Shown piece after piece: positions 8,476 to 17,745 of a stretch of 64,000 bases of DNA; the first letter of the stretch is position 1, and every line of letters begins with the position of its first letter. The notes below the pieces were generated by a model. That model had not been told where the DNA came from, ran no database searches, and saw only the letters and a list, made by a program, of their open reading frames with translations. The DNA is from CAZBSE01 sp964610385 (GTDB taxonomy: Bacteria; Actinomycetota; Humimicrobiia; Humimicrobiales; Humimicrobiaceae), in contig CAZSXW010000002.1 in assembly GCA_964610385.1 (NCBI GenBank), forward strand, positions 257,382 to 321,381, read 5' to 3'. Made by a program: the position numbers and the translations under genes.

Positions 8476-10068
8476 TCAATCAGATACCTCCTGCCATTCA
8501 GGACTGAATGTAAATCCGCCATATACTTCTCTTGGAAGATCGTCCGGAATATTTTCACTTAAGTCATTCTCATACTCTATACTTGCAAGACTTCCCAAAA
8601 GCCTGCCCCAGAATCCTTCCTCTTCAGCGTCAATCTGCCCGCATATTATTGAGCCCAGAACCGTGTTTTGGCTGCTCAAAAGAGCTTTCCCCCCAGCCAT
8701 ACCCAGAATATATACATCATTATCGTTATAACCTTCATTATCTTCGACTGATATATATAAATCACCTAAAGCCATTAATATAAGTAAATTATTTTCGGGA
8801 AATTGACTTGTACTCGTAGGTACCAGCCCGCAGGAAGCATGTATATCCCCGCTGGATATCAACTTACCTTTATTTGAATAATAAATATCATTATCCGGAG
8901 GATCAATACCGTAATCTTCTATATAATCACCGATTATAATATCGTCGTCAACAAAAACATTTCCTTTGACTTCCAGGTAATAACTACCTCCGCTTTCACT
9001 AAACCTGATTGAATTACTCCCGCTTTCCTTGAAATATTCTCCACTTGCAATAAGAGCAGGGTCTATATTAAATCCGTCACCAGCCGTCCCGTCTTCACTT
9101 TCATCTACTTCCAGATAACTATATGGAGGCTCCTTTATTTGTTCTATAAAATCATTAATATATACCTCTACATCGAAGTTGGGCGGATCAAAGATTTCTT
9201 CCCCCAGGGGCTCGCTGTAATATATATCTGCATCTTCGGGCACGATTTCTCCATGAAGTGCAAGATTAAAAGGATTTTTAGCCATGTCTCTCGCTATCCA
9301 CGGGTCCCCCCAGAAGTTGTCTCCTATCCTGATATCACCCATAACTACCATATAGTCATCATAGTCATGTAGTATATAGGGTATGCCGAGAAGACCGCTG
9401 CTCATCTCTATATCACCGCCGACATTTAACGGGCCGGTTCTAATCCTTGACGGTCCTTCCATATCGACATCACCACCTACCAGAATTCTTCCACCAGTAG
9501 TAAAATCTCCTGCTTGAAGAAGTATTCTTAAAATAAGGTCATTCCCTACAAATAAAGGACCCCTGATAAAAGTCACACCTATCAGACCCTCAAAAGTCAG
9601 GCTTCCTTTCGAATAGATATAGTCAAAAATATCAACCTCGGTCGATACGAAAAGCGCAAGGTTTACAGTCACTTTTCTGCTGTAACCGCTTTCTAAATCA
9701 GTCCCCTCGGATGCTATTATATAATTGGTTACTTCTCCATCATCATTGGTTATTTCATCAATTTCAACATCAAAACTGCCCTGGATTATACCATCCGAAT
9801 TTTCAACATCCTTATTGTAACTTGAAGGAAGAGAACCTATTTCCTCATTATAGAACTTCTCTATATTTGAATACGTATACGCCACTCCTGCCTCTGCAAT
9901 ATTTAATGCTTTAAACTTACCCTCATCAAATTTAGTAAATATTACATCTCTGAACATATACCCTGTTAAGGTGACCATGGATATTATTATGACCATGCTC
10001 ATTATAAGAACCAGAATAGTTATATTACCGTTTATACTTTTAATTTTTTTAGTATTAAATCTCTCCAT
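8476..10068 (-). CDS. PilX-like pilus-associated protein with a beta-helix-like C-terminal region
   Basis: A 530-residue protein with one N-terminal membrane segment (about 18-42) followed by the PilX N-terminal signature (KFDEGKFKALNIAEAGVAYTYSNIEKF). The G-X-TLVE prepilin cleavage motif is absent; the equivalent stretch reads NGNITILVLIMSM. The remainder is Gly/Asp-rich with repeated stretches such as ILVGGDVDMEG and LNVGGDIEMSSG, which suggest a bactofilin-like or right-handed beta-helix fold, and it carries many acidic loops. It starts 2 bases after the pilW-like gene and closes the minor-pilin trio, so a role at the pilus tip or in priming assembly is plausible. That role is inferred from context. 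Confidence 0.75.
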   Translation of the reverse strand: MERFNTKKIKSINGNITILVLIMSMVIIISMVTLTGYMFRDVIFTKFDEGKFKALNIAEAGVAYTYSNIEKFYNEEIGSLPSSYNKDVENSDGIIQGSFDVEIDEITNDDGEVTNYIIASEGTDLESGYSRKVTVNLALFVSTEVDIFDYIYSKGSLTFEGLIGVTFIRGPLFVGNDLILRILLQAGDFTTGGRILVGGDVDMEGPSRIRTGPLNVGGDIEMSSGLLGIPYILHDYDDYMVVMGDIRIGDNFWGDPWIARDMAKNPFNLALHGEIVPEDADIYYSEPLGEEIFDPPNFDVEVYINDFIEQIKEPPYSYLEVDESEDGTAGDGFNIDPALIASGEYFKESGSNSIRFSESGGSYYLEVKGNVFVDDDIIIGDYIEDYGIDPPDNDIYYSNKGKLISSGDIHASCGLVPTSTSQFPENNLLILMALGDLYISVEDNEGYNDNDVYILGMAGGKALLSSQNTVLGSIICGQIDAEEEGFWGRLLGSLASIEYENDLSENIPDDLPREVYGGFTFSPEWQEVSD

Positions 10069-10070
10069 TT

Positions 10071-10649
10071 TTAAATTCTATTCCTTAAAGCAATTGAAGT
10101 TTCCAGATTCATTGTCCTGCTTCCTTCCGTAGTACTTTCCTGGTCAATGATCAAATTAACAATTATATTCTTTATACTCCCCAGCTCATACTCTTCCAGC
10201 GGTGTTTCAATACTTTCTTCGCCATAATATGACTTATATGAAAATACCTCATCACTTATCAGGTGCCCTGCTATGATTTTCTCTTCATCATCACCTACTG
10301 CCCTTACCAGATCAAAGTAACCTTCTTCATCTTCATCTTCTTCCAGATAATACTCTATCTTTTCGAAATCTTCGTCCGAATCAATATTACTATAAAATGT
10401 AACTTTGTCCTTATCGGCTTCTTCTATATCCGATATTTCTCTTATATCTTTGGTTATTCTATACATAGCTGTTCTGGCATCCCTTACCGAAGTCGCGATA
10501 TTAATAGTAGTCTCAGAGGAATTTATCGAGTTAAAATATGATAAAGAGGTCAAACTTACAATAATCAATATCAGCAAAGAAGACAGCAGCAGTTCAACTA
10601 AAGTTATCCCTTTATCGTTTTTTAATCTTTTAATTATTTTTAACTTCAT
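10071..10649 (-). CDS. Minor pilin/pseudopilin, PilW/GspJ-like
   Basis: A 192-residue protein with a type IV prepilin leader: cleavage is expected after Gly14 in NDKG|ITLVEL, with Glu at +5, followed by a roughly 22-residue hydrophobic helix. The following segment (TTINIATSVRDARTAMYRITKDIREIS) is the PilW/GspJ-like helix pattern. The soluble domain is strongly acidic. It should be processed by the prepilin peptidase encoded at 17746-18507. It lies in a row with pilV-like and pilX-like genes. Confidence 0.85.
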   Translation of the reverse strand: MKLKIIKRLKNDKGITLVELLLSSLLILIIVSLTSLSYFNSINSSETTINIATSVRDARTAMYRITKDIREISDIEEADKDKVTFYSNIDSDEDFEKIEYYLEEDEDEEGYFDLVRAVGDDEEKIIAGHLISDEVFSYKSYYGEESIETPLEEYELGSIKNIIVNLIIDQESTTEGSRTMNLETSIALRNRI

Positions 10650-10696
10650 TATTTTTTAAAACTTTCACCCTAACATTATAAATTCTTTCTCATACA

Positions 10697-11416
10697 TCAA
10701 TCTGTCGAAACCGTCTCACTTGGATCACTACACTCTCCATCGTCATACCACACTACGATATAGTACTCATGATGACGTCCTGCGACAAGGTATTCGGTAT
10801 AACTCGTGTTGTAAGTCGTATCATGAGATGAACCGTCTCTATAAACCTCGTAATAATCAACAGACGCCTCAGTTTCAGGCGCATCCCAGGTCACCTGGAT
10901 TTCAATCCAGATAAAGAACCATATTCCGTCTACAGCCAGATTGGTAACAGGCGGATGGCCTGGGGGAGGGCCGCCTTCACCGAAATGCGGGTATACCTGA
11001 GTCACCACGGATATTTCTTCTGTCATCTCATCGTTGTCTGCACTTATTTCTATCTGCTTATAGCTGTACTCATCCTCAACCCAGGTGATCTTTCGCTTAA
11101 CGGTGTATCCGTTTACTTCCGATTCCGCTTCCAGACTTCCCTGCGGCTCCCCTTCAGGAGCACCTTCAATCCCTACTTCATCATAATCTCTCAACCTGAT
11201 TTCTTCCACTTCATTATTGATTAGTGCTATTGCCTCAGTTTTAGACTTATTTATCTCATTCGCCCTAGTGGCTATCATAACACCCTGGACCATTAATAAA
11301 GTCACAAGAGACAGAATAAAAAAAGCAATAACTACTTCAACCAGGGTCATGCCTTTTTCATCATTAAATACACCCTGATTGCCGATTAATTTTGATTTTA
11401 AATATCTTCCAAACAT
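10697..11416 (-). CDS. Minor pilin, PilV/GspI-like, with C-terminal fibronectin type III-like domain
   Basis: A 239-residue prepilin with a 22-residue leader ending in NDEKG|MTLVEV (Glu at +5) and a hydrophobic helix up to about residue 48. The stretch AIALINNEVEEIRLRDYDEVG is typical of PilV/GspI proteins. After a Pro/Gly linker (GEGGPPPGHPPVTNLAV, about 147-163) comes a roughly 75-residue domain with the fibronectin type III pattern: 'VTWDAPE', 'VDYYEVYRDG', 'TSYTEYLVAGRHHEYYIVVW', 'SDPSETVST'. An FN3 domain on a minor pilin suggests a surface-exposed adhesive tip. The adhesion role is inferred. Confidence 0.85.
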   Translation of the reverse strand: MFGRYLKSKLIGNQGVFNDEKGMTLVEVVIAFFILSLVTLLMVQGVMIATRANEINKSKTEAIALINNEVEEIRLRDYDEVGIEGAPEGEPQGSLEAESEVNGYTVKRKITWVEDEYSYKQIEISADNDEMTEEISVVTQVYPHFGEGGPPPGHPPVTNLAVDGIWFFIWIEIQVTWDAPETEASVDYYEVYRDGSSHDTTYNTSYTEYLVAGRHHEYYIVVWYDDGECSDPSETVSTD

Positions 11417-11425
11417 ATTTAATCC

Positions 11426-11857
11426 TTATAAACAATAATCGACAACATATCTTACGGCAGTGTTATATACTTCAATACCTAATCCGCTTATTACTCCTTT
11501 TACTACCTTCGATATAACTGATTTTGATCTCCAATCTTCTCTTGTAAATATATTGGAAATATGAACTTCTATAGACGGGATATTGCTAGCAGCTATGGCA
11601 TCTCTTATCCCATAACTGTAATGAGTAAGTGCACCTGGATTTATTATCATAAAATCAACGCTTCCTATGCACTGGTGAATTCTATCAATAATTTCACCCT
11701 CATGGTTGGATTGGAAGTATAAAAGTTTTGCCTTGCCTTTCACTATGTTTTCAAGATCTTTTTTTATATCCTCAAAACTTTTTTTACCGTATATTTTTTC
11801 TTCCCTTTTCCCTAACAAATTTAGGTTAGGACCGTTTATTATAATGATCTTTTTCAT
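11426..11857 (-). CDS. aroQ: 3-dehydroquinate dehydratase, type II
   Basis: Third step of the shikimate pathway, dehydrating 3-dehydroquinate to 3-dehydroshikimate. The 143-residue dodecameric type II enzyme is recognised by IIINGPNLNLLGKREEKIYG at the N-terminus with the active-site Tyr, the QSNHEGEIIDRIH motif, the NPGALTHYSYGIRDAI motif and VEVHIS-like IEVHISNIFTRE. It closes the aroC-aroK-aroB-aroQ series and is followed after 9 bases by the minor pilin genes. Confidence 0.96.
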   Translation of the reverse strand: MKKIIIINGPNLNLLGKREEKIYGKKSFEDIKKDLENIVKGKAKLLYFQSNHEGEIIDRIHQCIGSVDFMIINPGALTHYSYGIRDAIAASNIPSIEVHISNIFTREDWRSKSVISKVVKGVISGLGIEVYNTAVRYVVDYCL

Positions 11858-11956
11858 CTTTAAACAAATATAATATATTTTTTTTAAAAAAATTAATTAT
11901 GTTTAATTACGGCATAAAACAATCAATAATATAATTACTACTTTCTTTATATATAT

Positions 11957-13072
11957 TTAAAAATAATTATACATACTTTTTTTAATATTATCAATAATAA
12001 CATCCCCCGGGACATCATAATAAAAAACAGGTCTGTTTACCCCTTTCAGCAGAACAAATTTATTCTTTTTTGTACTAAACTTTTTATCATATTTTAGTGC
12101 ACTTATTATTTTCTCCATATTCTTCCCAGGTATTCCGTAGGGCAGCTTTAATTTCTTGTAAAGCTCAATAATATTATTTTTAACTTCCTTTTTTAAGAGT
12201 CCAAGTGAGATTGATATATCAATTGCAATTACCATTCCGACACTTACTGCTTCGCCATGATTTATTTCTTTTAAATCAAACGCTTTTTCAATGCTGTGAC
12301 CTAATGTATGTCCGAAATTAAGCAGATTTCTGTAACTTAAATCAAATTCATCTTTTTCTACGACTTTTGTTTTTATACGGCAGCACGTATAAATAATATC
12401 CTTAAAAACCTTCTTTTTTATTAATTTTAGCAATCTGTCCTCTTTTTCATCATCCACATTCTCTGAAAGAACGTTCAGTATGTTTTTGTCGAATACTAAT
12501 CCGTATTTGACTATTTCACCCAGACCATTGACAATCTGGTCTTCTTCAAGCGTATAATTCATTGTTGGATCTATCACTGTCATATGTGGTTGATAAAAAC
12601 AACCGACTGCATTTTTTACATTTTCATAGTTCACAGCGACCTTTCCACCGATACTGCTATCGACTTGGCTTAGAATAGTAGTCGGATACTGTATAAGTTT
12701 TACTCCCCTGTGAAACGTTGAAGCCGTAAAACCAGTGAGATCTCCTATCACTCCACCGCCAAATGCAACCACTAAATCATTCCTATGCAAATTAAAATCA
12801 ATAAATCTCTTAAATATAAAATCCGTACTTTTTAGATTCTTATATTCTTCACCATCTTTTATAATAATTATTTTGTTGTCTAACAGACATCTTCTTAGAA
12901 TATCCTTTATCCTGCTTTCATATATTCCAAATACTTTGTCATTTGTTATCAATACAATCTTATCTGAGTCATAGAAATTTTTTTTAATCAATTCAGGAAA
13001 ATTCTTATAAATCTTGGATTTTATATATATGGGGTATCTTCTAAGTTTAGTTTTGACTATGATGGTTTTCAT
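11957..13072 (-). CDS. aroB: 3-dehydroquinate synthase
   Basis: NAD-dependent cyclisation of DAHP to 3-dehydroquinate. Typical motifs are GGGVIGDLTGFTASTFHRG (NAD and substrate loop), PTTILSQVDSSIGGKVAVN, and the zinc ligands in GLGEIVKYG, NFGHTLGHSIEKA and HGEAVSVGM. The length of 371 residues is normal. It lies 20 bases downstream of aroK and 99 bases upstream of aroQ; that spacer is very AT-rich and shows no gene. Confidence 0.96.
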   Translation of the reverse strand: MKTIIVKTKLRRYPIYIKSKIYKNFPELIKKNFYDSDKIVLITNDKVFGIYESRIKDILRRCLLDNKIIIIKDGEEYKNLKSTDFIFKRFIDFNLHRNDLVVAFGGGVIGDLTGFTASTFHRGVKLIQYPTTILSQVDSSIGGKVAVNYENVKNAVGCFYQPHMTVIDPTMNYTLEEDQIVNGLGEIVKYGLVFDKNILNVLSENVDDEKEDRLLKLIKKKVFKDIIYTCCRIKTKVVEKDEFDLSYRNLLNFGHTLGHSIEKAFDLKEINHGEAVSVGMVIAIDISISLGLLKKEVKNNIIELYKKLKLPYGIPGKNMEKIISALKYDKKFSTKKNKFVLLKGVNRPVFYYDVPGDVIIDNIKKSMYNYF

Positions 13073-13092
13073 TAATAGTCTTCATCTAATTT

Positions 13093-13608
13093 TTAAGCTT
13101 TAAGCCTTATTATTATCTCATTTGCTGCCTGCAGTGGTTCTTTTTGAGAGTTATTTATAATTATATCCGCGTATTTCCTATATAATTTATTTCTTCTTTT
13201 AATCATTTTTGCTATAGTATCGTCTCTATTTTTAACTTCTATCAAAGGTCTATCTTTAACATCTTTAAGGCGCTCAATCGCATCACGGGTAGATATACTT
13301 AAATAAATATTAACACTGTTACTTTTAATTATATCCATATTAATTTTTCTTTCTACTATCCCTCCCCCACAGGCAAAGATGCAATTTTTGTTATTATATA
13401 TTTTACCGGTAACTTTTGTTTCCAGATCTCTAAAATGTTTTTCACCTCTAAATCTGAATATATCTTTTATTTTTTTTCCTTCTGCCAGCTCTATGACCCT
13501 ATCAAGGTCAATAAATGTAAATCCTAACTTATCTGCCAAGATCTTGCCTACCGTGCTTTTTCCGGAACCCATAAAACCGGTTAGACAAATATTCTTAAAG
13601 TCCATCAA
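13093..13608 (-). CDS. aroK: Shikimate kinase
   Basis: Phosphorylates shikimate at O3 using ATP. The 171-residue P-loop kinase has Walker A GFMGSGKST at residues 11-19, the substrate-binding DLDRVIE motif, FRGEKHFRDLE, and the GGG loop (CGGGIVE). The lid segment carries DRPLIE. It starts 5 bases after aroC and is certainly co-transcribed with it. Confidence 0.96.
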   Translation of the reverse strand: MMDFKNICLTGFMGSGKSTVGKILADKLGFTFIDLDRVIELAEGKKIKDIFRFRGEKHFRDLETKVTGKIYNNKNCIFACGGGIVERKINMDIIKSNSVNIYLSISTRDAIERLKDVKDRPLIEVKNRDDTIAKMIKRRNKLYRKYADIIINNSQKEPLQAANEIIIRLKA

Positions 13609-13613
13609 GGTAC

Positions 13614-14780
13614 CTAAACTTTTTCAAGGTATCTCTTATAATTATTAAAATTTTCTAAGATCTCTTCTATATTATCTCTTCCAAATTTTTCCTGGATCGA
13701 GTCCAGAATCTCTATTGAAAGTACTGCTTCACCTACTATAGACGCACTTGGTACGGCGCATATATCCGATCTTTCCTTTAAACTTACTGTATCTTCTTTA
13801 CTCTTTATATTTATAGTATGCATTCCCCTGCCCGTAGTAGGTATAGGTTTCATAAAGGCACCTACTATTACAGGTCCCCCATTGGTCATCCCACCTTCTA
13901 TTCCACCTGCTTTATTTGTCTTTCTATAGAATCCGCTGCTTTTTTTGTAATATATCTCATCATTAAAATCAGTTCCACTCTTTTCAATCGAGTTAAAAAC
14001 ATCACCTATTTCAACACCTTTAATAGCCGGTATACTCATAAATGACCGTGCTATCTTACCATCGATTCTTCTATCCCATTGAGCATACGAACCCAGTCCA
14101 ACAGGTACTCCAGTTGCAATAACCTTAAACCTTCCTCCTATACTGTCTTTATTTTTTCCAGCTTTAGCTATCTCCTCTTTCATCTTTAAACCCGTCTTTT
14201 TATCAGGGCATCTTACTTCTGATTTCTCGATCTCTTTCAGTATCTTATCAGTTATCTCTACATCTCTATCCAATAGTATCTTGCCTATTTGTACGACATA
14301 ACTTAATATATTTATTCCCATAATCTTTAATACAATCTTGGCGAATGCACCTATACATACTCTTGCCGCCGTTTCCCTCGCACTACTTCTTTCTATTACA
14401 TTTCTTATGTCATCGAATCTGTATTTTAGAAAACCAGGTAAATCTGCATGGCCCGGTCTTGGATTCAATATTTTTTTTTCTGTACCTTTACTCCTCCGCC
14501 TGACAGGGTTTATATCCATTATTTCTTTCCAGTTATGCCAGTCCTTATTCTCTATAATAAACGAAATCGGTGAACCTATACTTCTGCCTTTCCTGATACC
14601 GGATATTATTTCCACTTCATCCTTCTCTATTGACATCCTTTGGCTTCTGCCAAAACCTTTTTGTCTCCTGGAAAGCTCGTAATTCAAATATTCTATATCA
14701 ATCAACACTCCGGAGGGATAATCATCTATTATTCCTTCAAGGCTTTTGCCATGAGATTCACCAGCAGTTAGAAATCTCAA
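13614..14780 (-). CDS. aroC: Chorismate synthase
   Basis: FMN-dependent anti-1,4-elimination of phosphate from EPSP to give chorismate. The N-terminal RFLTAGESHGKSLEGIIDDYPSG and the central RSSARETAARVCIGAFAK are signature segments, as is the C-terminal GRGMHTINIKSKEDT region near the flavin site. The length of 388 residues is standard. It is the first of four consecutive shikimate genes, placed directly after the pilP-like gene inside the pilus locus. The gene for EPSP synthase (aroA) is not in the window. Confidence 0.97.
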   Translation of the reverse strand: MRFLTAGESHGKSLEGIIDDYPSGVLIDIEYLNYELSRRQKGFGRSQRMSIEKDEVEIISGIRKGRSIGSPISFIIENKDWHNWKEIMDINPVRRRSKGTEKKILNPRPGHADLPGFLKYRFDDIRNVIERSSARETAARVCIGAFAKIVLKIMGINILSYVVQIGKILLDRDVEITDKILKEIEKSEVRCPDKKTGLKMKEEIAKAGKNKDSIGGRFKVIATGVPVGLGSYAQWDRRIDGKIARSFMSIPAIKGVEIGDVFNSIEKSGTDFNDEIYYKKSSGFYRKTNKAGGIEGGMTNGGPVIVGAFMKPIPTTGRGMHTINIKSKEDTVSLKERSDICAVPSASIVGEAVLSIEILDSIQEKFGRDNIEEILENFNNYKRYLEKV

Positions 14781-14797
14781 AGATAATTCGTCCTTTC

Positions 14798-15316
14798 TTA
14801 ATCATATACAACTGATCCCAAATAGATAGCTAATATATCGTCACCTTTAAGTAATACCACTGAATCCTCGTTTATTGCCTGAACAGAATAGATATCTCCA
14901 AGGAGGTCTCCTTCTTTTAGTTCATATAGGTGATCATTGAGGCTTAATTCAGCATATTCCACTTCATCTTCTACATAAATACTCTCTAATTCTAAAACAT
15001 TTTTTTCTTCTTCCTCTTCACTTCGAATATAAAATGGCTCAAAGGGATTCCTGGCTGACTCATCTATTAAGCCAATATCACCCTCAACGCTATAACTCTT
15101 TTCAATATTTATATTTTCCTTACCGATTTCACTTATTTCTTCTTCGTCTATTCTTACGTCAGGTAATTCTATTCCTTCTTCTCCACCGTACGATTCCTTA
15201 ATCATTTCATAAAAAGTACAGCCGGTAAATATACATAATATGAAAATATAAAACAATATAATCAGTGCATATTTTACTTTTATTAATATGTTTTTGCTAT
15301 CTATCATATCAATCAT
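14798..15316 (-). CDS. PilP-like pilus assembly lipoprotein
   Basis: A 172-residue protein with a hydrophobic N-terminal segment ending in a lipobox-like CIFTGC (Cys about residue 33). An acidic low-complexity linker follows, with the motif RNPFEPF that is typical of the linker before PilP/GspC-type HR domains. The C-terminal domain ('LNDHLYELKEGDLLGDIYSVQAINEDSVVLLKGDDILAIYLG') has the pattern of PilP. It follows pilM-pilN-pilO in the canonical order and overlaps the pilO stop by 8 bases. A second in-frame ATG at 15307 would avoid that overlap. No pilQ follows; aroC is next. Confidence 0.75.
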   Translation of the reverse strand: MIDMIDSKNILIKVKYALIILFYIFILCIFTGCTFYEMIKESYGGEEGIELPDVRIDEEEISEIGKENINIEKSYSVEGDIGLIDESARNPFEPFYIRSEEEEEKNVLELESIYVEDEVEYAELSLNDHLYELKEGDLLGDIYSVQAINEDSVVLLKGDDILAIYLGSVVYD

Positions 15317-15845
15317 TTATATAATAAAGTTTTATAATAATATGGGCATTCAATTCTTCATATTCATCTTCATACGACAATATAACCATTTCTTCGACTA
15401 CTGTTATTCTGGGCATCTTTTCTATTGTTCCAACAAAATTAATTATGTCATAATAAGAACCTTCAAGCAGGATATCCACATTTATTTTCTGCTGCTTTTC
15501 CTTTTCGTCTTGAGATTCTCTTTCTACAATATCAACCGAATTAATAATTACACCGGTATATTTTGCGATTTCATATATTTCATTCGTAAAGAAACTTAAA
15601 TCGTTCTCCGAAGGGATCTGCATCGAGTATTTCTCATATTCAGCACTTAATGCATTATATTTATCTCTTAATAATTCCAACTCACTTAGTCTTCCCATGT
15701 TGGATCTGTAATATTCTTCTTCCTGTCCAATAAGCGCACTTGCCTGAACGCTACTTGTAAGATTTGGAATTATCAGCAAAACGATCAGCAGAACGTTTAT
15801 TACGAAAAATACAATTATTAAAATTATTTTAGATACATTACTCAT
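15309..15845 (-). CDS. pilO: Type IV pilus inner membrane component PilO
   Basis: A 178-residue bitopic protein with an N-terminal membrane helix (about 6-30), a coiled-coil region (about 40-75), and a ferredoxin-like periplasmic domain ending in the ITVVEEMVILSYEDE...AHIIIKLYY beta strands. It forms the alignment subcomplex with PilN and PilP in characterised systems. It was assigned by position after pilN as well as by architecture. Confidence 0.85.
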   Translation of the reverse strand: MSNVSKIILIIVFFVINVLLIVLLIIPNLTSSVQASALIGQEEEYYRSNMGRLSELELLRDKYNALSAEYEKYSMQIPSENDLSFFTNEIYEIAKYTGVIINSVDIVERESQDEKEKQQKINVDILLEGSYYDIINFVGTIEKMPRITVVEEMVILSYEDEYEELNAHIIIKLYYIND

Positions 15846-15870
15846 AAATATTTAAAAAGTATTAATTTTA

Positions 15871-16569
15871 TTATTCCATCATCTCTATTTCCATATCCAG
15901 CGTATCTTCTTCTCCACCTTCCTCCGTTTGAACCGTTTCTGCACTTTTCATTTTCTCAAGATAAGGTTGAAGGTCATAATATGCAGTTATATTAAAAGAA
16001 ACTACTTCAATATTTGACTCCGTAACACTATCTTTAGATATGCTATTTATAAATACTTCTCCCACATTAGGGATATCTCTTATATCTATTGCAAACCTGC
16101 TTATGTCATCATAATTAGCAGCATATCCTCCAACAGAGAAAAACTTTATTTTTGCTATGTCTTCTTCATCTTCTAAACCTTTTTCAATAAATTCATATAA
16201 TTCTGTACTGTCACCATCGACATAATTGATATAGACATTTTCCGGTATTTTTTCTCCAAGAGTATTTAAAACATCCGACCAGAATATCTCATCTCCCTGC
16301 AGTGAATTTACCAGTTCCGATTTTTCTATTACCTTTTTCTCAAATTCTTCATATGTTTCCAATTTGCTTATATAACCATCTACCTGCATATTTACTTTCC
16401 TGTATTCTTCCAGCCTCGGCCCGACATCTTTTTCCACATCAAATATAATAAATGAAAAAACTCCCATTATTACTACCAGAACTACCATCAATATCAATAT
16501 AACATTTAATACGACTCCCCTGACATCCCTGACTTTTATTTCTTTTGGAAGAAGGTTTATAGTTTTCAT
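15871..16569 (-). CDS. pilN: Type IV pilus inner membrane component PilN
   Basis: A 232-residue bitopic protein. The N-terminus KTINLLPKEIK is the conserved cytoplasmic INLLP motif that docks into PilM. A single membrane segment (about 20-45), a coiled coil and an alpha/beta periplasmic domain follow. The last 25 residues are highly acidic (TEEGGEEDTLDMEIEMME), a small lineage-specific tail. The start overlaps the pilM stop by 4 bases. Confidence 0.9.
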   Translation of the reverse strand: MKTINLLPKEIKVRDVRGVVLNVILILMVVLVVIMGVFSFIIFDVEKDVGPRLEEYRKVNMQVDGYISKLETYEEFEKKVIEKSELVNSLQGDEIFWSDVLNTLGEKIPENVYINYVDGDSTELYEFIEKGLEDEEDIAKIKFFSVGGYAANYDDISRFAIDIRDIPNVGEVFINSISKDSVTESNIEVVSFNITAYYDLQPYLEKMKSAETVQTEEGGEEDTLDMEIEMME

Positions 16570-17726
16570 TTGACCAGACCTCTCAGTGCCATACCAACAG
16601 CTAACGGGTCTATTATATGATTTAAATCTTCAACACGGTAAAGCGGATTGTTTCTTATATATTTTAATGAAAAATAATCAGCGATTTTTAATAATTCTAC
16701 CTTATAATTTATTTCCTGCTCTATATACTTTTCAATGTTTTTTATATACTTACCGCTTAAAATGATTTTATCGATTTTAAATTTCGAGTTTTCCTGTAAG
16801 AAATTTTCTATTGATAACCTTATTTCATATATAAATTGATCTGCTGCATCCTTCATTATCTTGATTATTTTCTCATCATCAACCGCAATTATCTCTCCCT
16901 TTTCCTCCTGTGTCTTTTCATCTTTTTTATCTGATTTATCTGAAGATTCCTTGGAAGTTTCTTTTTTAGGCTTTGCCTTGTTCTTTGCCGAAGTTATCAA
17001 GGTTTTGAAATCAAATTCTGATATAATCTTCTTGCAGTATCCATCATTCTGATTGATTTTAAATATCTTGTCATAGAAACTTCTCATGGATGAAGATGAA
17101 AACCTGGGATATCTCAGTTCATTAGCCTGAATGATCTCGAAAATAGATATATCATATCCTAAATTAACGGCACAAAAAGAATTTAAATTCTTACTTTTTT
17201 TATTTTTCTCAAGGCCGTATATATGATCAAGAGTCCTGTAAAAGGCAAAACAATTTAGGTCGATAGCCTGGGCAAATAATCCTGCATCCTTGAAACTTTT
17301 CGCTATATCGTTGATCATACTTTTCAATGTGCCCACCAGCATCAATTTCGAAGAATTTTCTCCTTTTTCTACTATATAATAATCGTAGATTATATTATTT
17401 TTCGGTATTGGTATAAAGTCACCAATCTGATATTTAATGGAGTTATTTATTTCTTCATCATCCAGGACCGGTATTTGTACTTCCTTTGCAATAACTTTCT
17501 GATTAGCAATTCCTATAAATACCTTCCTGTCAGAGATCCTGTGTTTCCTCCATATTTCCTTTAACCCTGCAGACATAGCTTCTGGATCCTTCAACTCGCC
17601 TTTTTCTACAGCATTAGCAGGTACTTCATCTACTACAAGACTTTTTATTATGACATCTTTTCTAGCTTTAAATAAATCCACTATTGATATCTGGGATGAA
17701 CTTAAATTCAATCCAACTGCTGACAT
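16566..17726 (-). CDS. pilM: Type IV pilus assembly ATPase-like protein PilM
   Basis: Actin/FtsA-like cytoplasmic protein that binds the PilN tail and anchors the PilMNOP complex. It has the N-terminal VGLNLSSSQISIVDL fold start and several ASKHA-like segments. A Lys/Glu/Ser-rich low-complexity insert of about 35 residues lies mid-protein (PKKETSKESSDKSDKKDEKT), probably a flexible loop unique to this lineage. The frame can be opened at a GTG at 17735, but the ATG at 17726 is chosen because an AAAAGAG ribosome-binding site lies at the right distance upstream and MSAVGL matches the family start. Confidence 0.9.
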   Translation of the reverse strand: MSAVGLNLSSSQISIVDLFKARKDVIIKSLVVDEVPANAVEKGELKDPEAMSAGLKEIWRKHRISDRKVFIGIANQKVIAKEVQIPVLDDEEINNSIKYQIGDFIPIPKNNIIYDYYIVEKGENSSKLMLVGTLKSMINDIAKSFKDAGLFAQAIDLNCFAFYRTLDHIYGLEKNKKSKNLNSFCAVNLGYDISIFEIIQANELRYPRFSSSSMRSFYDKIFKINQNDGYCKKIISEFDFKTLITSAKNKAKPKKETSKESSDKSDKKDEKTQEEKGEIIAVDDEKIIKIMKDAADQFIYEIRLSIENFLQENSKFKIDKIILSGKYIKNIEKYIEQEINYKVELLKIADYFSLKYIRNNPLYRVEDLNHIIDPLAVGMALRGLVK

Positions 17727-17745
17727 AAAAATCACTCTTTTCTTT

